Source: Rhizobium sp. BT04 (GTDB lineage Bacteria; Pseudomonadota; Alphaproteobacteria; Rhizobiales; Rhizobiaceae). Taken from it: 64,000 nt of DNA. How positions within the stretch are numbered: position 1 is the first letter of the stretch; each line of letters begins with the position of its first letter. The stretch covers positions 3,156,501 to 3,220,500 of the forward strand of contig NZ_CP125652.1 of the NCBI RefSeq assembly GCF_030053135.1. The letters run 5' to 3'. The notes under the pieces were generated by a model, which saw only the letters and a list, made by a program, of their open reading frames with translations, ran no database searches and had not been told where the DNA came from. Both the position numbers and the translations under genes were made by a program. Shown here in pieces: positions 24,967 through 35,043 of the stretch.

Positions 24967-25167
24967 TTAGTGAATCTCGCATTCGTGCAGCGCCATCAGC
25001 AGATCGTCCTGCGTCTGGTGGCCGGCATGATAGAGGTCGATGGCGATGCTGGCGATGGAAAGGCCCTGCTGGCTGCGAAGCTTGATGTTGCGCTCGGCGC
25101 ACCATGTGTAGAGGGCGCCGGCGAGAACGTCGACATCTTCGGACTGAGAGGAAAAGGCTGGCGCCAT
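24967..25167 (-). CDS. Small conserved-looking hypothetical protein (66 aa)
   Basis: Not recognised. The protein starts MAPAFSSQSEDVDVLAGALY and continues through WCAERNIKLRSQQGLSIASI to end LMALHECEIH. It is compact, mixed helical and without a signal peptide. The coding call rests on balanced amino-acid composition, a clear AAGGG eight bases before the ATG, and lack of a better frame. An upstream in-frame ATG at 25245 lacks a ribosome site. Confidence 0.6.
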   Translation of the reverse strand: MAPAFSSQSEDVDVLAGALYTWCAERNIKLRSQQGLSIASIAIDLYHAGHQTQDDLLMALHECEIH

Positions 25168-25372
25168 GGCAGATACCCTTGGTTTTGTTGTTCCCGACTG
25201 ACGGCAGAGACTGAATTCATTTGGAAAACTTGCAAGCGGCATCATATGGCTGCGTTAACGCAAGACATGTTCCGCCCCGTCGCCGTGCCGATCCGGGACA
25301 ATTTGCCCGGCGCGAACGGCGAATGTCGCAAATTGGGGCAATTGCAAAAGCGCCAGGAGAACACGGCAAAGC

Positions 25373-25407
25373 AAAAAAGCCGGAGACGTTTCCGTCCCCG
25401 GCTTTCG
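25373..25407 (-). terminator. Intrinsic terminator of the dnaK-dnaJ operon
   Basis: Reading leftward, CGAAAGCCGGGGACGG and CGTCTCCGGCTTTTTTG form a long stem with an AAA loop and a six-T run, about 20 bases after the dnaJ stop. Confidence 0.85.
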
Positions 25408-25428
25408 AGATGGATCGATCGATCGCAC

Positions 25429-26559
25429 TCAGCCTTCGAAGAATTCCTTCATGCGGGCAAAGAAGCCCGTCGATTCGGGATTGTTCTCCTTGGAGGAAAG
25501 CTGCTCGAATTCCTGCAACAGCTCGCGCTGGCGCTTCGTGAGCTTTTGCGGTGTCTCGATCTGGATCTGGATGTAGAGGTCGCCCGTCTGCGCCGAACGC
25601 AGCACCGGCATGCCCTTGCTCTTCAGGCGAAACTGTTTGCCGGCCTGCGTGCCCTCGGGCACGCTGACGCGCGACTTGGTGCCGTCGAGCGTCGCCACGT
25701 CGAAGGTTCCGCCGAGAGCGGCCGTCGTCATCGAGATCGGCACGGCGCAATAGAGATCGGCTCCGTCGCGCTGGTAGAATTCATGCGGTTTGACCGACAG
25801 GAAGATATAGAGATCGCCCGCCGGTCCGCCACGGGCACCGGCTTCGCCCTCGCCCTGCAGGCGGATGCGCGTACCATCCTCGATGCCGGCGGGAATATTG
25901 ACCGAGAGCGAACGCTCCTCCGTCACCCGGCCCTGGCCGTGGCACTTCGGGCAGGGATCGGGAATGATCTGGCCGCGGCCATGGCAGGTCGGGCAGGTCC
26001 GCTCGATCGAGAAGAAGCCCTGTGCCGCGCGCACGCGCCCCGTTCCCTGGCAGGTGCCGCAGTTCTTCGGCTGCGTGCCGGGCTTGGCGCCCGAACCCGA
26101 ACAGACGTCGCAGGTGATCGATGTGGGAACGCGGATCTGCGCCGTCTTGCCGGAGAAAGATTCTTCCAGCGTAATTTCCATATTGTAGCGAAGATCGGCG
26201 CCGCGCTCCCGGCCGCCCGACGAGCGCTGGCGCGCGCGCCCTCCACCCATCATCTCGCCGAAAATATCCTCGAAGATGTCGGAGAAACCGCCGCCGGCAA
26301 ATCCGCCGCCACCGCCGCCGCCCATGCCGCCATGCTCGAAGGCCGCATGGCCGTAGCGATCATAGGCCGCCCGCTTCTGCGGGTCCTTGAGCATCTCGTA
26401 GGCTTCGTTGATTTCCTTGAACTTGCGTTCGGCGTCCTTGTCATCCGGGTTCTTGTCCGGATGGTATTTCATTGCCAGTTTGCGGAAGGCGCTTTTCAGC
26501 TCTTTCTCGTCCGCCGACTTGGCTACACCCAGAGTTTCGTAAAAGTCCGCTTTTGCCAT
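25429..26559 (-). CDS. dnaJ: Chaperone protein DnaJ
   Basis: The 376-residue Hsp40 co-chaperone stimulates DnaK ATPase and delivers clients. The J domain (1-70) carries the HPD motif in [12 protein letters not shown] Gly/Phe-rich segment follows (about 75-100), then four CxxCxGxG zinc repeats ([32 protein letters not shown]), then the peptide-binding C-terminal domains. It is transcribed with dnaK 85 bases upstream and ends at a good terminator. Confidence 0.97.
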   Translation of the reverse strand: MAKADFYETLGVAKSADEKELKSAFRKLAMKYHPDKNPDDKDAERKFKEINEAYEMLKDPQKRAAYDRYGHAAFEHGGMGGGGGGGFAGGGFSDIFEDIFGEMMGGGRARQRSSGGRERGADLRYNMEITLEESFSGKTAQIRVPTSITCDVCSGSGAKPGTQPKNCGTCQGTGRVRAAQGFFSIERTCPTCHGRGQIIPDPCPKCHGQGRVTEERSLSVNIPAGIEDGTRIRLQGEGEAGARGGPAGDLYIFLSVKPHEFYQRDGADLYCAVPISMTTAALGGTFDVATLDGTKSRVSVPEGTQAGKQFRLKSKGMPVLRSAQTGDLYIQIQIETPQKLTKRQRELLQEFEQLSSKENNPESTGFFARMKEFFEG

Positions 26560-26644
26560 TAAGGATTAAACCCCGGAAATGGATTTCCGGCTGCCATGGT
26601 GAGCAGCCGGATCAGGTGTTGAAGCATAACCACGCCGTCGCGGA

Positions 26645-28561
<1,917 letters not shown>

Positions 28562-28675
28562 GTCATTCTCTCCTTGAAGCAAGCTGTCGGAACCCCGAGA
28601 AGGCATTTCCCTGACAGCCCCTTACGGGATGGGTCTACTTAAGATTACGCAATCGTGATTGCGGTGATGCGGCGT

Positions 28676-28704
28676 ATATAAGGAGCGGTTTTCTGGACTG
28701 CAAG
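28676..28704 (-). promoter_or_regulatory. Sigma32 (RpoH)-type heat-shock promoter of dnaK
   Basis: Reading leftward: CTTG (28704-28701), 17 bases, then CCTTATAT (28683-28676). This fits the alphaproteobacterial RpoH pattern (CTTG-N17/18-CYTATnT). The 384-base gap between the PBP gene and dnaK (28562-28945) contains this site and no gene. Confidence 0.75.
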
Positions 28705-28945
28705 GCGAGAAATGGCCCGGAATCCAGCAAAACGAATGTGTTGCATTCAATTTTGACAGTCACCGGGAAAGAGGTCGCCTCATCACCGGAAAGCAGCCGA
28801 TTTCTCATGCATGCCGCCCGGAAACGTGCAGCGGTGCCAGGATAACGACATCCATCAAAACCCAGGGCGAAAGGACGTCGCTCAATCAAATCCGGACCAC
28901 CGCGTTTCGCGGCATCGAACTGGCGCCGGCCGTGCAGCACAGATC

Positions 28946-31300
28946 TCATTGGCCCATGATCAGATCCAGCAGCGTCGTGCGCCGCGGCTGGACGGACGAG
29001 GTCGTCTGCGGCGACCCGACATCGCCTGGTGGAACCATGCTCTCGTCGCCCGAACCGCCGCCTTCGGCAATGTCTGCAGGCGGAACCGGACCGTTGCCGG
29101 AGCTTGCCGGCTGCTGCCGGGCAGGCGCTTGCGGATAGCGGTTTGCATTGTCGTTGCCGCCGAAGACGCCGGAAATGATACCGCCGATCGTCGACGGCGG
29201 CGCTTCGGCCGTCATCGGTTGCCCGCTGCCCGCCTGTCCATTACCCGCTTGTCCATCAGCAGGGGCCGCCTGCGCCATCGGCTGGCCATTGTTCGGGTCG
29301 CCGATCAGCTGGCCGTTGCCGAAGAGCGGCGCCGGTGAAAGACCCTTATGGGCGGCGATCATGAATTCCTTCCAGGCCTTGGCCGGCAGGCCGCCGCCGG
29401 TCACCTTCTTCATCGGCTTGCCGTCGTCATTGCCGAACCAGACCCCGGTGGTGAGGTTGCTGGTGAAGCCGACGAACAGTGCGTCGCGGGAGTTCTGCGT
29501 GGTGCCTGTCTTTCCGGCCGCCTGCCAGCCGGGGATCTTGGCGCTCTTGCCGGTGCCGTTGTCGATGACGCCCATCATCATCGTATCCATCTGGGCGGCG
29601 ATTTGCTCGGAGAGCACACGCGGCGGGCTGTCATAGGTATTTTCGTAAAGAACCTTGCCCTCGGCGGTCGTCACCCGGCGGATGACGTGCGGCGTCGCCT
29701 TGTAGCCGCCGTTCATGAAGGCGGCATAGGAGGCCGTAAGTTCCATCAGCGACACTTCCGAGGTGCCGAGCGCGATCGAGGCATTCGGCTGCAGCTCGCT
29801 TTCGATGCCGAGCCGGTGGGCAAGCTTGATCACCTGATCCGGCCCGTCATACATCACCAGCTGGGCGGCCACCGTGTTCAGCGATTTGGCGAGCGCCGTC
29901 GCCAGCGTCACTTCGCCATTGTATTTCTTCTCGTAATTCTCGGGCGTCCAGTCGCCGATGCGGATCGGCGCATCGTTGAACACCGAAAAGGGCGTCAGCC
30001 CCTTTTCGAGGGCGGCGGCATAGACGAAGGGCTTGAAGGAGGAACCCGGCTGGCGTTTGGCTTTGACGGCGCGGTTGAACTGGCTCGTCGCATAGTCCCT
30101 GCCGCCGACCAGCGCCCGGATCGCACCGGTGCCGTCGATCGAGACGAGGGCCGCCTGCGAGGCGTCGAGCTTGCCGCCCTCCTTGTCGAGCACGTCGACC
30201 AGCGATTGCTCGGCCTTCTTTTCCAGCGATTTGTCTATTGTGGTATCGACGATGACGTCTTCCTTGACCTCGCCGATCAGCCCCGGCAGCTCGTCCATCA
30301 CCATGTCGGCGACATAGTGCCCAGCCCCCGACCAGTAGCTCTTGGCCGAGGCCGGGGTCTGCGACATCGCCGTCTTCACCTCGGAATCGGTGATGAAGCC
30401 CTGTTCACGCATGGCCGCAAGCACGAGCTGGGCGCGCGCATTGGCCGCTTCCGGGTCGCGCGCCGGTGAAAGCCGCGACGGCGCCTTGAGCAGGCCGGCC
30501 AGCACCGCGGCTTCGCCGAGGTTCACGTCTCGCGCCGATTTGTTGAAGTAGCGGCGTGAGGCCGCCTCGACGCCATAGGCGTTCGATCCGAAGAACACCC
30601 GGTTGAGATACATGGCAAGGATCTGGTCCTTGGTGTATTTTTGCTCCAGCCAGAGCGACAGCAGCACCTCCTGCACCTTGCGTTCCAGCGTCCTCTCAGG
30701 GGAGAGGAAGAGGTTCTTGGCAAGCTGCTGCGTCAGCGTCGAGCCGCCCTGCACCATGTGGCCAGCCGTGAAGTTGGTCACTACAGCCCGGCCGAGACCG
30801 AGCGGATCGACACCGAAATGCGAATAGAAACGCCGATCCTCGATGGCGATGACGGCTTCGGGAATATAGGGCGACATGTTTTCGAGCGACAGCGCCTCGC
30901 CGCCGGTGGCGCCGCGATTGGCGATGACGCTGCCGTCGACCGCGGTGATCTTGACGTTCGGCGGCCGTTCCGGGATCGCCCATGTGCTGGCGCTCGGCAT
31001 GCGCGAGCCATAATAGACCACCAGCCCGGCAAGGCCGATGCCGGCCCAGATGAACAGCACGACGCACCAGTAGATCACGCGGCGCAGGAAGCCGAAAAGG
31101 CCACCGCCTTCGCGCTCTCGCGGCTCGCGCCGCTTCTGCGGGGCGGCACGCTGCGGCGGCGGTTTTGAACTGCCGCGGCGCTGGGATCGGCTTCCGGCGA
31201 TGCGGTCATCGGCATCGAGCGAAAATTCGTCATCGTCGCGTGCCGGGCGGCCGCTGAAGGACGGTTCGATTCTGTCGCCTGATCTGCCTCTGCCTGCCAT
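28946..31300 (-). CDS. Class A penicillin-binding protein (PBP1A-type)
   Basis: The bifunctional peptidoglycan glycosyltransferase/transpeptidase has about 784 residues. A basic, Arg-rich cytoplasmic tail (1-80) precedes one membrane helix (VIYWCVVLFIWAGIGLAGLV). The glycosyltransferase domain has EDRRFYSHFGVD and GGSTLTQQLAKNLFL. The transpeptidase domain has the SxxK serine in PGSSFKPFVY, the SxN motif in AKSLNT and KTGTT. A low-complexity Gln/Gly/Pro C-terminus follows. The ATG at 31300 (MAGRGRSGD) was chosen, and 31321 is an in-frame alternative seven codons earlier with no better ribosome site. Confidence 0.9.
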   Translation of the reverse strand: MAGRGRSGDRIEPSFSGRPARDDDEFSLDADDRIAGSRSQRRGSSKPPPQRAAPQKRREPREREGGGLFGFLRRVIYWCVVLFIWAGIGLAGLVVYYGSRMPSASTWAIPERPPNVKITAVDGSVIANRGATGGEALSLENMSPYIPEAVIAIEDRRFYSHFGVDPLGLGRAVVTNFTAGHMVQGGSTLTQQLAKNLFLSPERTLERKVQEVLLSLWLEQKYTKDQILAMYLNRVFFGSNAYGVEAASRRYFNKSARDVNLGEAAVLAGLLKAPSRLSPARDPEAANARAQLVLAAMREQGFITDSEVKTAMSQTPASAKSYWSGAGHYVADMVMDELPGLIGEVKEDVIVDTTIDKSLEKKAEQSLVDVLDKEGGKLDASQAALVSIDGTGAIRALVGGRDYATSQFNRAVKAKRQPGSSFKPFVYAAALEKGLTPFSVFNDAPIRIGDWTPENYEKKYNGEVTLATALAKSLNTVAAQLVMYDGPDQVIKLAHRLGIESELQPNASIALGTSEVSLMELTASYAAFMNGGYKATPHVIRRVTTAEGKVLYENTYDSPPRVLSEQIAAQMDTMMMGVIDNGTGKSAKIPGWQAAGKTGTTQNSRDALFVGFTSNLTTGVWFGNDDGKPMKKVTGGGLPAKAWKEFMIAAHKGLSPAPLFGNGQLIGDPNNGQPMAQAAPADGQAGNGQAGSGQPMTAEAPPSTIGGIISGVFGGNDNANRYPQAPARQQPASSGNGPVPPADIAEGGGSGDESMVPPGDVGSPQTTSSVQPRRTTLLDLIMGQ

Positions 31301-31360
31301 CGCCGACCGGTCGCACCCCATGTTCGATCGCGAAGCCCGGCTTCGCACAACTGCGCGCTT

Positions 31361-31463
31361 CTACAGCGCCGCGTCTTTTTAGACGCGCAAAGGACGCTGT
31401 AGCACTTTGAAGTGCTGCATAATTTTGTCCTGAAATCGATTCCGATTTCCGGAATTATGCAGT
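31361..31463. repeat. RIME-like intergenic mosaic element, full length
   Basis: CTACAGCGCCGCGTC / GACGCGCAAAGGACGCTGTAG, then CACTTTGAAGTG, then CTGCATAATT ... AATTATGCAG. It has the same modules as at 16441 but in the opposite order. It lies just upstream of the PBP gene. Confidence 0.8.
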
Positions 31464-31568
31464 GGCGACGTGATCATCCGACTGAACTGTAATTGCGGCG
31501 ATTTAACGGGGTATTAATAATGGAAAGCAAAGCAGATCGCGCCGCCAAAGCGGCCACATCATTGACCT

Positions 31569-31790
31569 TCAGAACTGGCGGGCCTCGTAATCGTCGAGCG
31601 TTTCCGGGTCCTGCTTATATTCCCACTCGCCCAGATGAAAGCGACGCCAGATCTGGCCGGAAGGGTTGAGGCTCGCCCCATCGGTAAGGCGGACAGGCAG
31701 GATGGGGTTGTATTTGTGCCAAACGGTCACATCTATGGCGGCTGCCCGAGCGCCGAAAAGCCTTGGGAAAGCCAGGTAGTCTTGCGTCAT
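31569..31790 (-). CDS. Hypothetical protein (73 aa)
   Basis: Not recognised with certainty. The C-terminal part (VWHKYNPILPVRLTDGASLN, then IWRRFHLGEWEYKQ) reads like genuine protein: it is rich in aromatic residues, and the sequence WRRxxxGxWEY followed by an acidic tail is common in small rhizobial hypothetical proteins. The N-terminal 20 residues may not be translated. The ATG at 31790 has only a weak GGGG upstream. An orphan gene in a repeat-rich region. Confidence 0.45.
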   Translation of the reverse strand: MTQDYLAFPRLFGARAAAIDVTVWHKYNPILPVRLTDGASLNPSGQIWRRFHLGEWEYKQDPETLDDYEARQF

Positions 31791-31880
31791 CAGGATCCAG
31801 CCCCGAGCGGATCGAGATCAATCCGCAACGCCACAAAACTGCAACAAAGAATCCCGCAAGACAAGAGCATCACGACGCCC

Positions 31881-31910
31881 TCACATCAAATTGTCTCACA
31901 TCAAATTGTC
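31881..31910. repeat. Perfect tandem duplication of a 15-mer
   Basis: TCACATCAAATTGTC occurs twice head to tail. Apart from this, the 566-base gap 31791-32356 holds only the candidate sRNA near its right end. Confidence 0.8.
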
Positions 31911-32194
31911 TGGGACCTCCTGCCGGCATCGATGCCATTCCTTGCGGCTGTCACAAATATGCATGCGTCGCGTCGGCTTGCGCTCGCCGGTGCCGTGACA
32001 GGCCAGGCATCCGGGCAGGTAATCAATGGTCGATTCGACAAAATTGGACGAAGCAGCTGCCGGCCCGACCGGACGGAGGAAAGCCGACGGGAGATGCTTT
32101 ACGGTTACTCCGCAGACATGCGCGCGCTGCTTTCGGTACTCCGCCGAAGATCTTCTGTGAGATCGACGGAACCAATAGGCTCCGCGATTGTTTA

Positions 32195-32306
32195 AGAACA
32201 AGCGGGACAACCCCTCACGTCCCGCGCATGATCGGCCGTCTCCCCTCAACACGCGCCGATCGACATCAGGCCCGGTGCATCCCTCATGGGAGCGCCGGGC
32301 TTTTTC
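32195..32306 (+). ncRNA. Candidate sRNA with two C-rich hairpin loops and a strong terminator
   Basis: Three successive hairpins are seen. GCGGGAC/GTCCCGC (32202-32225) has loop AACCCCTCAC. GATCGGC/GCCGATC (32230-32261) has a loop containing TCTCCCCTCA. GCCCGGTGC/GCGCCGGGC (32270-32300) has an inner TCCC/GGGA and is followed by TTTTTCTT. Exposed pyrimidine loops able to pair with Shine-Dalgarno sequences, plus an intrinsic terminator and no coding frame, suggest a trans-acting sRNA. The 5' end is a guess and no clear promoter was found. Confidence 0.6.
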
Positions 32307-32356
32307 TTGCAGCCGGCCTTGAGAAGAGAGGCGGCATTGCTGCCGCCTCCGATATC

Positions 32357-33034
32357 TCAGTCGCAGGAGGGATCGCCTGGGCGGCAGACGAAGGGCGAAG
32401 CCCGGGGGTCTGGGCGGTTGTAGGTGTCGGCTTTCCCGCCCCTGAACTGCGGCAGATCACGGAAATCCGAGCTCCTGGTGTTGCCTCTGTTGTCATTATC
32501 CCGACGACGGTCCGACCTGCGATTATCGTCTCTGCGGTCGTCTCTTCGATTGTCGTCGCGCCAGTCCCGGTCGCGATCCCGGCTGCGATCCCCATAGTCC
32601 CGATCCCGATCCCGGTTGCGGTAGTAATAGTCGGGCCCGCGGCTCCAGCGGTCGCGGTCGCGATAGAAATCGCGGTCGCGGTAGTTGCGGTCCCAATAGT
32701 TGCCGACACTGAAGCCGATCATCGGAATGCCGAGCGGGCGGTAATATTGCGGACCGACATAGACACGCCGTTGCTGGTAGACGGCCTGCACATATTGGCC
32801 GGAAACCCAGCCGCGGCCGCCATAGAATTCGACATCGCACCAGTTGACGTTGGAAAGGCATCCACGGATTTCGACGGGGGAGCCGGCAGGCACGACAGCG
32901 ACAGCGGGGTATCGTGTACTTGGACCTGCACGCATGTTGACGTTCGCTGTCGAGTAGCCTTCGGCAGCTTGCGCCATGGCCGGAGCCAGCGCAAACAGGC
33001 CAGCGGCGGCGATTTTAACAATGAGATTTTTCAC
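32357..33034 (-). CDS. Secreted SH3 domain protein with Arg/Asp-rich low-complexity tail
   Basis: The 225-residue protein has a signal peptide (1-25, ending APAMAQA) and one SH3 domain (TANVNMRAGPSTRYPAVAVV, WCDVEFYGGRGWVSGQYVQA). A tail of about 90 residues follows in which RD and DR dipeptides dominate (from NYWDRNYRDRDFYRDRDRW onward), ending in a pair of Cys (FVCRPGDPSCD). A GTG at 33034, eight bases after GAGGAG, is the start. The tail probably makes a highly charged, disordered periplasmic segment. Function is unknown. The 407 bases upstream (33035-33441) have no gene, only an orphan terminator. Confidence 0.82.
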   Translation of the reverse strand: MKNLIVKIAAAGLFALAPAMAQAAEGYSTANVNMRAGPSTRYPAVAVVPAGSPVEIRGCLSNVNWCDVEFYGGRGWVSGQYVQAVYQQRRVYVGPQYYRPLGIPMIGFSVGNYWDRNYRDRDFYRDRDRWSRGPDYYYRNRDRDRDYGDRSRDRDRDWRDDNRRDDRRDDNRRSDRRRDNDNRGNTRSSDFRDLPQFRGGKADTYNRPDPRASPFVCRPGDPSCD

Positions 33035-33372
33035 GCTTCTCACTCCTCGTTGGCGTGTTTTCAGGCAGCGCTCGGCTGCCTTTCTTGGCATATGCCATCT
33101 GGAAGAAAAGATAGAGCGATCGCCCACATTTGTTAGGGCGTCACCATTTTCCTTGTCTTTCAATGACTTATACTTCTGTCGCGATGAACGCAGCTTGAAC
33201 GAGGGGAATTTTGTGATGTGAAGTGGCGTTTTCGATATGCCGCATGAAATCGCAAATGTGGGACCTGAACGCTGCGGCGTTAACGGCCGGTTAACCTTTC
33301 ACGGCCAGTCTTATTGCAATACCGCTTTCTCCTTGACCACGGATGAACTGGCACTGAGGCGAGCGGACGACG

Positions 33373-33399
33373 AAAGGCCGGTTTGAACCGGCCTTTTTG
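33373..33399 (+). terminator. Rightward intrinsic terminator without an assigned gene
   Basis: AAAGGCCGGTT-tg-AACCGGCCTTTTTG is an 11-bp stem with five T residues. Upstream, at 33334-33353, is TGACCACGGATGAACTGGCA, which also precedes the orphan terminator at 18302. It may end a small plus-strand RNA, or act backwards for the dipeptidase gene. Confidence 0.7.
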
Positions 33400-33441
33400 T
33401 TGTCGCGCTGCGCGTATTGACTGAAGACGCGGCCGTTTCCC

Positions 33442-34830
33442 TCAGGCGGCGAGCGCCTGAAGAATCCGCACCCAGGAACGAATGCCCTTGTGGTAGGAGA
33501 CGAGCTCGTATTTCTCGTTCGGCGAATGGATGCGGTCGTCGCTGAGGCCGAAGCCGACGAGCAGCGATTCCATGCCGAGCATCTTCTGGAAATCGCCGAC
33601 GATCGGGATTGATCCGCCCATGCCGATGACGATGGCGGGTTTCGGCCATTCATCGGAAAGCGCGGTCTTTGCCTTGGTCAGAACGGGTGAATCATAGGAG
33701 AGATGGATCGCCGGCGAGCCGCCATGCGGATGGAACTCGACCGAGCAATCGGCGGGAATCTTCGAACTGACATAGGCGCGGAAAGCCTGGCGGATGGCGG
33801 CCGGATCCTGCGTGCCGACAAGCCGGAACGAAACCTTGGCAGAAGCCTTGGCGGCGATGACAGTCTTGAAGCCTTCGCCGGTATATCCGCCCCAGATGCC
33901 GTTGATTTCTGCAGTCGGCCGCGCCCAGGTCAGCTCCAGCACCGAACGGCCCTTTTCGCCGGACGGAATGGAAAGGCCGACCTCGCCGAGGAATCTTTCC
34001 GCGGTCTTCCCCAGCGTTTCCCAGGACGTCTTGATGTTATCGGGCGTTTCCTCGACGCCGTCGTAGAATCCGTCGAGCGTAATGCGGCCCGTCTCGTCAT
34101 GCAGGCCGGCAAGAGCCTCGACGAGAATATGAATCGGATTTGCTGCCGCACCCCCGAAAAGACCGGAATGCAGGTCGCGGTCGGCGGCGGTAACGACCAC
34201 CTCCTCGCCGACAAGGCCGCGCAGCGCTGCGGCGATCGCCGGCGTGTCGCGGTCCCACATGCCGGTATCGCAGACCAGCGCATAATCGGCCTTGAGTTCG
34301 GCGGCATTGGCTTCGAGGAAGGGCTTCAGGGATGGCGAGCCGGATTCCTCCTCGCCCTCGAAGAGAATGGTGATGCGGCAGGGAAGCGCGCCGTTGATCT
34401 CCTTATAGGCGCGGCAAGCCTCGACGAAGGTCATCAACTGGCCCTTGTCGTCGGAGGTGCCGCGGCCGGTCAGGATCTTGCGGCCCTCGCCGACATCCTT
34501 GATCGATGGTTCGAACGGGTCGTTTTCCCAGAGCTCGATCGGATCGACCGGCTGAACGTCGTAATGGCCGTAGAAGAGAACATGCGGCGCATCGGCGGAA
34601 GCGCCGGCATGGTGGGCGACCACCATCGGATGGCCGGGCGTGTCTCGGACCGAGGCTGTAAAGCCGAGCCCTTCAAGATAGGCGACGAGCCATTCTGCGG
34701 CCTTTCGGCATTCGGCTTTAAAGGCGGGATCGGTGGAAATCGACTGGATGCGCAGAAGTTCGAACAGCTTGTCGAGGCTCGAGGGAAGATTTTGGTCCGC
34801 GCGCGCAAGCACCTGATTGATATCGGTCAT
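33442..34830 (-). CDS. M20 family metallopeptidase (dipeptidase)
   Basis: The 462-residue zinc-dependent peptidase has metal and catalytic motifs GHYDVQPVDP, GRGTSDDKGQLM, LFEGEEESGSPSL and CDTGMWDRDTPA, and a terminal metal His in IHSPNEKYEL. The dimerisation domain lies around residues 210-330. This subfamily (CNDP/ArgE-like) removes residues from dipeptides. Start ATG 34830 is preceded by AAAGGAG. It diverges from the GGDEF-EAL gene across a 213-bp AT-rich spacer. Confidence 0.92.
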   Translation of the reverse strand: MTDINQVLARADQNLPSSLDKLFELLRIQSISTDPAFKAECRKAAEWLVAYLEGLGFTASVRDTPGHPMVVAHHAGASADAPHVLFYGHYDVQPVDPIELWENDPFEPSIKDVGEGRKILTGRGTSDDKGQLMTFVEACRAYKEINGALPCRITILFEGEEESGSPSLKPFLEANAAELKADYALVCDTGMWDRDTPAIAAALRGLVGEEVVVTAADRDLHSGLFGGAAANPIHILVEALAGLHDETGRITLDGFYDGVEETPDNIKTSWETLGKTAERFLGEVGLSIPSGEKGRSVLELTWARPTAEINGIWGGYTGEGFKTVIAAKASAKVSFRLVGTQDPAAIRQAFRAYVSSKIPADCSVEFHPHGGSPAIHLSYDSPVLTKAKTALSDEWPKPAIVIGMGGSIPIVGDFQKMLGMESLLVGFGLSDDRIHSPNEKYELVSYHKGIRSWVRILQALAA

Positions 34831-35043
34831 TTTCGACTCCTTTTGAAATTCGGCCGGACGATAGACCAAACCAGAAAGGCAGGCGAGGCGGAAAAACAAA
34901 AAATCGGCGGCGCCAGAGGCCGGCGAGGCAAAGATCAATATCGGGAAGATTTGCTGGATAATATAGAAGAGAATTCTAATTCAATTTACAGTTATTTAGC
35001 ATAACCTAAATAGCTTGATCGAATTCAGCTGTGGGAGGGGCAG

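Noticed and set aside
31896..32252. 118-codon minus-strand frame with a CLACH heme-like motif
   Set aside because: No signal peptide or cytochrome context, and it overlaps the candidate sRNA. The CxxCH is probably accidental.
31763..33136. 457-codon plus-strand frame with a long Val/Ala/Ile/Pro repeat
   Set aside because: The hydrophobic-looking repeat is the antisense of the Arg/Asp repeat of the SH3 protein, which has its own signal peptide and ribosome site.
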